A stretch of DNA of 64,000 bases from Bradyrhizobium zhanjiangense (GTDB taxonomy: Bacteria; Pseudomonadota; Alphaproteobacteria; Rhizobiales; Xanthobacteraceae): NCBI RefSeq assembly GCF_004114935.1, contig NZ_CP022221.1, positions 496,001-560,000 on the forward strand. The letters are read 5' to 3'. A model generated the notes under the pieces. That model made no database searches. It worked only from the letters and a program-made list of their open reading frames with translations, and was not told the origin of the DNA. Both the position numbers and the translations under genes were made by a program. Position 1 is the first letter of the stretch. Each line of letters opens with the position of its first letter. Below are positions 1 to 8,892 of the stretch, one piece after another.

Positions 1-588
1 ATGCCGGCCTTCCTGCTCGATCTCGGCGCCAAAATCGGCGATTTTGCCAATCATCTTGGCTGGATGCCACCGCTGCGTTCCACGGCCATTGCCGAGCTGC
101 GCCGTGGCGTGACCGGCGATCCCTCGGCGTGGATCGCAGCCACGGGCATCGCGCCGAAGACATTGGCTGAGACGATCGGTCGCCATCCGGCAAGTATCCA
201 GGACAAATGGTTCGCGCGGCTGTTCCTGATCAAGGCGCTGATCTTCGCAAGCCTGGTCGCATTCTGGCTCGTCTCGGGCTTCATCGCACTGTTTGTGTCC
301 TATCGTGCCGCCGCCGGCATCCTGACCGCGCATAACTTTCCGCCTGCGCTGGTCGATCCCATCACCATCGGCACCAGCCTGATGGATATGAGCATCGGCG
401 TGCTGATCGCCTTCCGCCGCACCGCGGCGATCGGGCTCGTTGCAGGCATCGTCGCCTCGCTGGGCTACATGGTGGGTGCAGCCATCCTCACGCCCGATCT
501 TTGGATAGAGCCGCTCGGCGCACTGGTGAAGACCGGGCCGGCGATCGTGCTAATGCTTGTGGCTCTCTTGACGCTGGATAATCGCTGA
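1..588 (+). CDS. DoxX-like membrane domain, C-terminal part of a larger (probably SDR-fused) protein, cut by window edge
   Basis: The 195 residues seen contain about four hydrophobic segments, the first at about 73-100, with polar stretches between them as in DoxX-like quinone-interacting membrane domains. In related rhizobia this type of domain forms the C-terminal part of an NAD-binding epimerase/SDR protein. The first ~70 residues here read like the end of a soluble domain, so I infer the gene starts left of the window and that the ATG at base 1 is internal. The stop codon overlaps the next start by one base (TGATG), so the two genes are translationally coupled. The SDR fusion is inferred from family knowledge, not seen. 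Confidence 0.6.
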   Translation: MPAFLLDLGAKIGDFANHLGWMPPLRSTAIAELRRGVTGDPSAWIAATGIAPKTLAETIGRHPASIQDKWFARLFLIKALIFASLVAFWLVSGFIALFVSYRAAAGILTAHNFPPALVDPITIGTSLMDMSIGVLIAFRRTAAIGLVAGIVASLGYMVGAAILTPDLWIEPLGALVKTGPAIVLMLVALLTLDNR

Positions 589-995
589 TGAGCAAATGGC
601 CCGACGACAACGTGATCCTGTATGACGGCGTCTGCATCTTCTGCTCGCGCTGGGTTCGCTTCGTGGCGACCCGCGACACGGCGAAGCGGTTTCGCTTCAC
701 GCCGATCCAGTCGGACTACGAGAAACGGCTCGCGCGAACGTTTGGTATCGACCCCGATGATCCCGATACCAACGCCCTAGTCCATGGCGGCGAGGTGTTC
801 ATGAAGTCGGACGCCGCGCTGACCGTGTTGTCGCTGCTCCCCGGCTGGGGCTGGGTGCGCGCGTTGTTCGCCGTGCCGAGACTCTTAAGAGACCCCGTCT
901 ACAGCCTCGTCGCACGCAACCGCTATCGCATCTTCGGCAAGTATGACACCTGCTTCGTGCCCGATGCCGATTTGCGGGCGAGGGTGATCGAGTGA
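588..995 (+). CDS. DCC family thiol-disulfide oxidoreductase-like protein (DUF393)
   Basis: This 135-residue protein carries the family motif near its N terminus: D13-G14-V15-C16 followed by C19, a CxxC pair as in thioredoxin-fold DCC proteins. Family members are small cytosolic or membrane-associated putative thiol oxidoreductases; their substrates are not established. The length is usual for the family. It overlaps the DoxX-like gene by one base. DCC and DoxX domains often occur together, so the pair may act on the same membrane redox reaction (inference). It is followed at once by a palindromic repeat and a convergent gene. Confidence 0.8.
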   Translation: MSKWPDDNVILYDGVCIFCSRWVRFVATRDTAKRFRFTPIQSDYEKRLARTFGIDPDDPDTNALVHGGEVFMKSDAALTVLSLLPGWGWVRALFAVPRLLRDPVYSLVARNRYRIFGKYDTCFVPDADLRARVIE

Positions 996-997
996 CG

Positions 998-1077
998 CGT
1001 CATTGCGAGCGTAGCGAAGCAATCCAGGATTTTGCCGCGGCGGCAGTCTGGATTGCTTTGCTGCGCTCGCAATGACG
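998..1077. repeat. Palindromic repeat family A, copy 1
   Basis: The ends are inverted: CGTCATTGCGAG at the left matches CTCGCAATGACG at the right, and an inner pair AAGCAATCCAG / CTGGATTGCTT also matches. The centre of about 20 bases differs between copies. The same element occurs at 14867, 18004, 34645, 37741 and 57208. This copy lies between two convergent genes and would form a long hairpin in either transcript. Confidence 0.9.
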
Positions 1078-1087
1078 GAGGTCGTAG

Positions 1088-2335
1088 CTAGGGCTTGCGA
1101 AGGGCCGCGAGCGCCTCGTTGGCCGCGCGCTCCCCGCTGTCCCGCGCCCCATGCGCCGTCGTGAAGAAATTCGGCGACGTCGCTTCTCCCGCGAAGAACA
1201 GTCGCCCTTCCACCGGCGCAGCCAGCACAGCACGATCCCCGGCGTGCCCCGGCAGCGCATGCGAATAGGCGCCTCTGGCGAAGGGATCGCGCGCCCAGCG
1301 CGATTCATACAGCGGCCTCAGCTTGCGCCTGATGTCGTTGCCGACAAGGCCCGCGATCTCGTCGATGCTCTGCGCGGCAATGGCGCCTTCGCCCGCGTCT
1401 TCCAGCTCGCGCGCAAAGCTGCCGCCGAAAAAGCCTTCGATGCAGGGCTGGCCGAACGGGCGGATGTGGTAGGTGCCCATCTCGGTGCGCATGGTGGCGC
1501 CGCGCAGATTACCTTCGGTCGGGAAGGCTTCGGCGCTATCGAGCGCCAGCGTCACCTTGTCGTCGACGCCGAGCGGCAGGCCTGCGGCTGCATCGATCTT
1601 GGTCGGCAACGGTGGTGAAAAGCGGATCGTCTCGTCGGCGATCAGATTGGTCGGGACGGTGACGATCACCTTGTCCGCGGTCAGCGTGCCCCGCGATGTT
1701 TCGAGCCGGATGCGCTGACCGGAATGATCGACCAATGTAACGTTGCAGCTCAGGGCCACCGTGACCGGCGCGCCATAGGCGGCGATCAGCGCGCCATAGC
1801 CGCGGCGGACGCGCCAGTTGAGGTCACTGTCCTCATAGGCGTCCCAGTCCAGCGTCGACATGTCCTCCAATTCGCAGCCATTGACGTAGGTCGAGACCGC
1901 GTCGATCATCGGATTCCAACGGTTGCCCGGCTCGAGGCTCAGGCTCGCGGGTTCGTCCTTGCTCTTTTGCGCGGCCTGCCAGAGGCGCTCGTAGAACGCC
2001 TCCATCGCGCGCATGAAATCGTCGCGCTCGGTTTGCGGAAAGGCGTTGCCGAAGGCGCGCTCGCGCCAGGGCGGCAGGGCCGTGTTGAGCTCGAAACCGA
2101 GCTGCTTCGCGATTGGAGCGAACGAGTTCTTATCGGCCGAGTGCAGCCAGCCGCAGCCGACGTCGAAGATGACCTCGGGCGAGGCCTGCACCGTCCAGGC
2201 GCGGCCGCCTAGCCGGTTACGCGCCTCCAGCACGACCACGGAAAGGCCGGAGCCCGCCAGCGCGTGCGCGGCGCCGAGGCCGGCGGCACCGGCGCCGATG
2301 ATCGCGACGTCGACGGAGGAGGGGAGGGAGGTCAT
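1088..2335 (-). CDS. FAD-dependent amine oxidase (flavin monoamine oxidase family)
   Basis: At 415 residues this has the family's size. The N terminus has the dinucleotide-binding fingerprint GAGAAG at residues 14-19, followed by an acidic E and the R-x-GGR motif (NRLGGRAW) typical of amine oxidases. The C-terminal FAD-binding motif FFAGEAT lies about 35 residues before the end. Such enzymes oxidise amines to imines with release of hydrogen peroxide; the substrate cannot be read from sequence. No secretion signal is seen, so it is probably cytosolic. The chosen ATG leaves only eight residues before the Rossmann strand, as usual. Confidence 0.85.
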   Translation of the reverse strand: MTSLPSSVDVAIIGAGAAGLGAAHALAGSGLSVVVLEARNRLGGRAWTVQASPEVIFDVGCGWLHSADKNSFAPIAKQLGFELNTALPPWRERAFGNAFPQTERDDFMRAMEAFYERLWQAAQKSKDEPASLSLEPGNRWNPMIDAVSTYVNGCELEDMSTLDWDAYEDSDLNWRVRRGYGALIAAYGAPVTVALSCNVTLVDHSGQRIRLETSRGTLTADKVIVTVPTNLIADETIRFSPPLPTKIDAAAGLPLGVDDKVTLALDSAEAFPTEGNLRGATMRTEMGTYHIRPFGQPCIEGFFGGSFARELEDAGEGAIAAQSIDEIAGLVGNDIRRKLRPLYESRWARDPFARGAYSHALPGHAGDRAVLAAPVEGRLFFAGEATSPNFFTTAHGARDSGERAANEALAALRKP

Positions 2336-2454
2336 GCGCGGGCTCTAGCACGTTCGCCGGGTGTGCTGAAGCCGCCGCAAGCATGGCCGTCATCACCCGC
2401 CTTGTTGCGCAATTGCGTACTGGAGCGGGTGATTCAGCATTCTAGAGATAGTTT

Positions 2455-2545
2455 CGTAGGGTGGGCAAAGGCGCTCTTGCGCCGTGCCCACCATTGTCGA
2501 CCGCGATTTCAAGTGGTGGGCACGCTTCGCTTTGCCCACCCTACG
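2455..2545. repeat. Palindromic repeat family B, copy 1
   Basis: CGTAGGGTGGGCAAAG at the left is the inverse of CTTTGCCCACCCTACG at the right; an inner GTGCCCACCA / TGGTGGGCAC pair also matches. Further copies lie at 40193 and 45361. This one sits about 20 bases after the typA stop codon, where it could act as a transcript 3' hairpin. Confidence 0.9.
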
Positions 2546-2565
2546 GCACTGCGGCGTGCGGCAGC

Positions 2566-4392
<1,827 letters not shown>

Positions 4393-4500
4393 GAGTGAGC
4401 TTCTTTGCGTTCGAACAATGGGTTAAGCGCGATCTCGCCGGTCGGACCGGGACCTCTTCTCGAAACAACGCTGGAAGACTGGAAACGGGCGCTCGCCGCC

Positions 4501-4533
4501 CAAAAAGGAAGCCCGGCCATATCAGACCGGGCG
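4501..4533 (-). terminator. Putative rho-independent terminator of the lgt-like/radical SAM operon
   Basis: On the minus strand GCCCGG pairs with CCGGGC across a 10-base loop (4511-4532) and is followed by a T-rich run (complement of 4502-4506). It lies after the small membrane protein gene and upstream of typA. The 238-base gap 4393-4630 otherwise holds only the typA leader. Confidence 0.5.
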
Positions 4534-4630
4534 CCCTACGCGTTGCGGCGCAATATATGCAAAAAACGCCAAAAAACAATGTGTTCTTTGGCCGTTGGTT
4601 GACTGAATTTTGTCCGGGAATCTCCGGGGG

Positions 4631-4915
4631 TTAGGGCTGGGTCCCAGGGTGGGCGGGGGCCTTTCGCCCCCTGATGGCCGCCCAGATCAGGACGACGCCT
4701 CCGATGCCGACGACCAGTCCCAGGAAGACCAGCGGCGCGATGTCCGAGTCGATCTTGCCCCCGTCGATCACCGAAGCTCCGCCGAAGAGCAAGGCGCAGA
4801 GACCCGGAAGCAGCAGGATCACCCCTGAAATCACCATGAACGCGGTGAGGCAGCCGCTGCGTGGCTCAACGGGCGTCGGGACGGGGGGCAGAACCGGTGG
4901 TGGCGTATCGCTCAT
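4631..4915 (-). CDS. Small two-TM membrane protein, last gene of the lgt-like/radical SAM operon
   Basis: This encodes 94 residues: a Pro-rich N terminus, a hydrophobic segment at about 22-46, a short polar link and a second segment at about 59-81, then a basic tail. I do not recognise the family. The ATG at 4915 overlaps the stop of the radical SAM gene in a 4-base ATGA, which fixes the start and shows translational coupling; a much longer open frame through this region is the shadow of that gene. Its role may be to hold or assist the enzyme at the membrane (inference). Confidence 0.75.
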   Translation of the reverse strand: MSDTPPPVLPPVPTPVEPRSGCLTAFMVISGVILLLPGLCALLFGGASVIDGGKIDSDIAPLVFLGLVVGIGGVVLIWAAIRGRKAPAHPGTQP

Positions 4916-6357
4916 CGTGGTGCCTCCTCGCCCTGCCTTGCCTCGCGATAGGTCTGCCCTTCGAGCCCGGCGCGGATACGACCGATTGCGCCGTTGCGGT
5001 AGAACAGATTGTAGGTGTCGAACGGAATGATCGCCCCCTGCTCCGTCACGAAATGGATGCAGCTGCGCTTGACGTTGCCGACGCAGAAATTGAAGCGATC
5101 GAGAAACTGCACGATGGTGACGCGGAAGACGTTCTCGTAGGTGAGGCCTTGCGGCACCTCGAAGCTCGGCAGGCAGCACAAGAGTTCGCAGACCCGCTCG
5201 CTGGTGTTCAGCGGCCCCGAGGACAGCGAGAACAGATCGACGAATTTCTCCCGCAGCATCGGATATTTCTCCGGGCTTATCGTGTTCGGCATCACGGCGA
5301 CGAGCTGCTCCTGCTGTAACAGCGAGGTCAGCGGCAGCACCTTCTCGCCGTTGCGCAGGCCATAGCCGATCGAGATGCTTTCGGGGTTGCAGGGCAGTGG
5401 GATCATGTCCTTGTCGCCGAACACGCGGGTCTCGACGACGCGCTTGCGGATCTCCGACAGCATGATGCGATCGGTATTCTTGTCGAAATTCTCGTTGCGA
5501 CCGGCGTCCTGCACCGGTTGCAGCGTGACGCCGCGCACGCATGTCCAGGTGAGCGCGTGACGAACGATGTCGCCGATCTCGGCATCGTTGACGCCGCGCT
5601 TGATGGTCGCGACCAGCGTGGTCGAGATGCCGTAATGCTCGAGATTCTCCAGCGCCTGTTGGCGGATTTTTCGCAGGTCCGCGCCGCGCAGATTGATCAG
5701 CGCATCGCGCTGCAGTGAATCGAACTGGAGATAGACCTCCAGCCCGCGCTTGCTCTCGGCGAGCCGCGCCACGAAATCCTTCTCGCGGGCGATGCGCAGG
5801 CCGTTGGTGTTGATCATGACGTGGCGGATCGGGCGGGCGCGCACGGCCTCCAGGATCTCGAAGAAATCCGGGTGCAGCGTCGGCTCGCCGCCGGAGATCT
5901 GCACCAGGTCGGGTTCGCCTTCGCTGGCGACCAGCGCGTCCAGCATCTTCTCGACCGTCGCGAGCGGGGTGAATTTCGTCCGCGCGGGCGAGGAGTCGGC
6001 GAAGCACACCGGGCAGGTGAGATTGCAGTGCTCGGTGATCTCGATCAGTGCTAGGCAGGAATGCTGCTCGTGGTCGGCGCACAGGCCGCAATCATAGGGG
6101 CAGCCGAATTCCGTGCGCTGCTGGAATTGCAGGGGCCGATCGCCGGGCTTGATGAAGTCCTTGCACAGACGCCAATAGGCAGCGTCCGTCGACACCAGCG
6201 TCGATTGCACGCCATGCTGCTTGCAGCGTTTTTCGTACCAGACCTCGTTGCCGAGAATCTGGATCTTGGTCGGCACCAGCTCCAGGCAGGTCTCGCAGAG
6301 AGACTGAGTCTGGCCCCAGAAGATATAGGGACGCGACTTACGCAACGGCGCGTTCAT
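4912..6357 (-). CDS. Radical SAM protein of the MJ0619/tetraether synthase (Tes)-like family
   Basis: This 481-residue protein has the radical SAM cluster motif C111-x3-C115-x2-C118 (CNLTCPVC) and the GGEPTL segment after it. Additional cysteines surround this core: CETC at 21-24 with C45 and H48 (zinc/rubredoxin-like), a C86-C90-C93-C101 set, and later LPCNPE, CELLCC and FCVGNVKRSC motifs. This layout of extra Fe-S sites is that of the archaeal MJ0619 family, whose characterised member Tes joins lipid chains by C-C bond formation; an older label for MJ0619 is a pterin methyltransferase. Function in bacteria is unknown to me. It overlaps the lgt-like gene by 20 bases and the small membrane protein gene by 4. 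Confidence 0.8.
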   Translation of the reverse strand: MNAPLRKSRPYIFWGQTQSLCETCLELVPTKIQILGNEVWYEKRCKQHGVQSTLVSTDAAYWRLCKDFIKPGDRPLQFQQRTEFGCPYDCGLCADHEQHSCLALIEITEHCNLTCPVCFADSSPARTKFTPLATVEKMLDALVASEGEPDLVQISGGEPTLHPDFFEILEAVRARPIRHVMINTNGLRIAREKDFVARLAESKRGLEVYLQFDSLQRDALINLRGADLRKIRQQALENLEHYGISTTLVATIKRGVNDAEIGDIVRHALTWTCVRGVTLQPVQDAGRNENFDKNTDRIMLSEIRKRVVETRVFGDKDMIPLPCNPESISIGYGLRNGEKVLPLTSLLQQEQLVAVMPNTISPEKYPMLREKFVDLFSLSSGPLNTSERVCELLCCLPSFEVPQGLTYENVFRVTIVQFLDRFNFCVGNVKRSCIHFVTEQGAIIPFDTYNLFYRNGAIGRIRAGLEGQTYREARQGEEAPR

Positions 6358-7054
6358 GCCGGGATCTCGCTTTGGGCGCTGTCGCCAGCATGAAGGCGGC
6401 GTAGAGCAGGATGGACAGCGACAGCAGGTGAAACAGCGTGAAGGGGCCGATCAGCGTGCCATAGGGCTTGAGGAATTCCCACAGGAAGCGCTGTGCTCCA
6501 TAATAGACGAGGACAAGATAGAAACCATTGGTGACCACAAAACCGTTTCGGTTCAAGACCGCCAGCGCATAGAGAAGCGCGAACACGCCCATGGCGGCGC
6601 TCTCGTAGAGCTGCACCGGATGGCGAAGGATGCCATCGCCGAAATCATGCCCGAAGGGCAGCCCCGTCGGCGTGCCGTAAGTGAAATCGTCGAGGCCTGC
6701 GAAGTAGCAGCCGAGCCGCCCGACCGCGATCCCGAGCGCCAGCGGCAAGGCAAAACGGGCGCCGGTTCGTACAGCGATGCCCGCGGACCATTTGTAGAGC
6801 TCGATCGCCACGATGCCGCCGGCGAGCGCACCCTCGACCGAGCGCGCAATGCCGCTCTGGCCCGACAGCCACAGATTGACCGACCCGAACAAATAAGCAC
6901 CGAGGCCCGCACCGAACACCAGGGCGGCGACATAGGGCAGCGCGAAAGATTGCGCGGGAAATTCCAGGCGTCGTCGCGACAGCCAGTAGACGGCAGCTGC
7001 CGCCGCCAGCCACGCCGCGATGTCAAAGACGGTGTGAAGGAAAGCCCCGCTCAT
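6338..7054 (-). CDS. Prolipoprotein diacylglyceryl transferase (Lgt)-like membrane protein
   Basis: This 238-residue, about seven-segment membrane protein has Lgt-fold landmarks: GRLG at 112-115, RHPVQLYES from 144, and QRFLWEF near the C terminus corresponding to the Arg-containing Lgt helix. Lgt moves diacylglycerol from phosphatidylglycerol to a prolipoprotein cysteine. Two Lgt features are altered: the HGG-type segment reads VEGALAGG (73-80) with no His, and the GRxxNFxN signature reads GRLGCYFAG. I therefore infer a paralogue with a different substrate, not the housekeeping lgt. It starts the operon, and its 3' end overlaps the radical SAM gene. Confidence 0.75.
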   Translation of the reverse strand: MSGAFLHTVFDIAAWLAAAAAVYWLSRRRLEFPAQSFALPYVAALVFGAGLGAYLFGSVNLWLSGQSGIARSVEGALAGGIVAIELYKWSAGIAVRTGARFALPLALGIAVGRLGCYFAGLDDFTYGTPTGLPFGHDFGDGILRHPVQLYESAAMGVFALLYALAVLNRNGFVVTNGFYLVLVYYGAQRFLWEFLKPYGTLIGPFTLFHLLSLSILLYAAFMLATAPKARSRHERAVA

Positions 7055-7110
7055 GCAGGGGAGAGCATAGCACGATCACGTTCAAAATAGTGCGCCGTGC
7101 ATTCTTGTGT

Positions 7111-7129
7111 CCTCTCCCTACGGGAGAGG
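7111..7129. repeat. Short hairpin, family D half-element
   Basis: CCTCTCCC-TAC-GGGAGAGG is a compact inverted repeat matching the ends of the family D elements. The flank CATCGATTCAACC to its right also follows the D copy at 47254, so this is probably a reduced copy. Confidence 0.6.
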
Positions 7130-7167
7130 TGAACATCGATTCAACCAAATTCATCCTGCTCTAGCCA

Positions 7168-8709
7168 TTAGGCCTGTTTCGGATCGAGCGTGGTCGACCA
7201 CAGCGCGACGTCGGCGCGGTCGCGCAGTGTCACCGTCATCTGGCCGGAAGCGCCGTCGATCTTGACGTGACCGAAGAACTGCATGCCGGCTGACGGCGGC
7301 AGATTCTGGTTGTCCTTGCCCGGAGCCTTGACGAAGCGGACCTCGGGTCCAAAGGTGTTGTCGAGCGCGTTCGGACCGAACGTGCCCGCGTGCAGCGGAC
7401 CCGAGACGAATTCCCAGAACGGCTCGAAATCCTGGAATTGCGCCTTGTTCGGATCGTAATAATGCGCGGCGGCGTAGTGCACGTCCGCGGTCAGCCATAC
7501 CGTGTTGCTGATCGGCGCCATCTTGATGAAGCGCAGGATGTCCGCGATCTCGAGCTCGCGGCCGCGCACGGGGCCGTCGCCTTGCGCGACTGCCTCCGAG
7601 CCGCCCTTTGGCGTGTCCGATACGATGAGGCTGAGTGGCATGTCGGAGGCGATCACTTTCCAGGTCGCACGCGAGTTGAGCAGACCGCGCTTGAGCCAGG
7701 CGATCTGGTCGGGTCCGAGGAAGTAGCTGGCCGGTCCGTAAGCGGTATCGAGATTGGCGCCGTTCGGGCCGCGATAGCTGCGCTCGTCGAGCACGAACAC
7801 GTCGAGATGCGGACCGTAAGCGATCTGGCGATAGACCCGGCCCGGCTCAGTGATGCTCTCGCGCATCGGATACATTTCGTGGAAGGCGCGACCCGCGCGG
7901 GCCGCGAGCAGCGCGATGTTGCGCTCCTTGTAGGTCGCCGGTAGCTCCTTCGAGAGCGACCAGTTGTTGGTCACTTCGTGGTCGTCCCACTGCACGAAGA
8001 TCGGCACTTCCCCATTGAAGGCACGGAGATTGTCGTCGGTCAGATTGTATTTGTGCGCGGCGCGGAACTCGTCCAGCGTCTCGGCGACCTTGGCCTTTTC
8101 GGGGATAGTGACGTTCTTCCAGATCTTGCCGTCGGTGAGCTTCACCTCGGATTGAATCGGACTGTCGGCGTAGATCGTGTCGCCCGAGTGCAGGAAGAAA
8201 TCCGGGCGGTGCTTGCGCATCGCGGCGAAGGTGAACATGCCGCCGTCGTCGGGGTTGATGCCCCAGCCCTGGCCGGCGACATCGCCACCCCAGACGAAAC
8301 TGACGTCGCGACGGTCGGCGGGCGCGGTGCGGAAGCGGCCGGTCACCGGCTCGCCCTCGACCGCGCTGTGCGAGAGATCGCGGAAGCGGACGCGATAAAA
8401 GATGTCCTGGCCGCCCGGCAGGTTCTCGATCAGCATTTTTGCGGTGAAGTCGCTCTCGGGCAGCGCCGCGATCGGCGGCAGCGCGCGGGCATCCCTGAAC
8501 GACTCCGTCGTCGCCACCTCGACCAGCATCTGCGCCGGCCGGTCGGTGCGCGCCCAGACCACGCCGCCGTCGACGGTGACGTCGCCCGATTGCACGCCGT
8601 GGGTGACCGCAGGCCGGTCGGCCGCGCGCGACAGGTAAGGCATCGCGACCGCGCCAAGCGCGCCGGCGCTGGTGGTGAGGAAACGGCGGCGGGAGAATTT
8701 GATGTTCAT
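7168..8709 (-). CDS. phoD: PhoD-like alkaline phosphatase, Tat-exported
   Basis: The chosen ATG gives 513 residues beginning with a twin-arginine signal (SRRRFL at 6-11, then a hydrophobic stretch ending near AxA). The catalytic metal motifs of the PhoD family follow: WGGD, HSGDTIYAD, WDDHE and DVHYA. PhoD enzymes are Ca/Fe-dependent periplasmic phosphomonoesterases or diesterases that recover phosphate. A longer open frame upstream would add 26 residues translated from a palindromic repeat and place the Tat motif internally, so it is rejected. No Pho box was looked for in detail. The neighbours are not phosphate genes. Confidence 0.88.
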   Translation of the reverse strand: MNIKFSRRRFLTTSAGALGAVAMPYLSRAADRPAVTHGVQSGDVTVDGGVVWARTDRPAQMLVEVATTESFRDARALPPIAALPESDFTAKMLIENLPGGQDIFYRVRFRDLSHSAVEGEPVTGRFRTAPADRRDVSFVWGGDVAGQGWGINPDDGGMFTFAAMRKHRPDFFLHSGDTIYADSPIQSEVKLTDGKIWKNVTIPEKAKVAETLDEFRAAHKYNLTDDNLRAFNGEVPIFVQWDDHEVTNNWSLSKELPATYKERNIALLAARAGRAFHEMYPMRESITEPGRVYRQIAYGPHLDVFVLDERSYRGPNGANLDTAYGPASYFLGPDQIAWLKRGLLNSRATWKVIASDMPLSLIVSDTPKGGSEAVAQGDGPVRGRELEIADILRFIKMAPISNTVWLTADVHYAAAHYYDPNKAQFQDFEPFWEFVSGPLHAGTFGPNALDNTFGPEVRFVKAPGKDNQNLPPSAGMQFFGHVKIDGASGQMTVTLRDRADVALWSTTLDPKQA

Positions 8710-8744
8710 GGAGGATGATTTCGAACTGGGGTCACGGGAAGACT

Positions 8745-8847
8745 CGTCATTCCGGAGCGCGCCATCAGGCGCGAGTCCGGAATCCATTCCCGTCGCGGAT
8801 GCGGGACGTGGTTTTCGGGCTTGCGCGTTGCGCGCCCCTGAATGATG
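8745..8847. repeat. Palindromic repeat family E, variant copy
   Basis: CGTCATTCCGG followed by short GC-rich palindromes (GCGCGCC...GGCGCG, TCCGGAATCCATTCCCG) and ending in a diverged ATGATG. It resembles the family E elements with GTCATTCCGG ends and appears degenerate at the right end. Confidence 0.55.
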
Positions 8848-8892
8848 TGAACCTATATTGAGACAATGTGACGCAGCAATAACGCGCAGGCG

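Noticed and set aside
8710..8787. 26-residue N-terminal extension of PhoD
   Set aside because: The added sequence comes from a palindromic repeat and would bury the twin-arginine signal.
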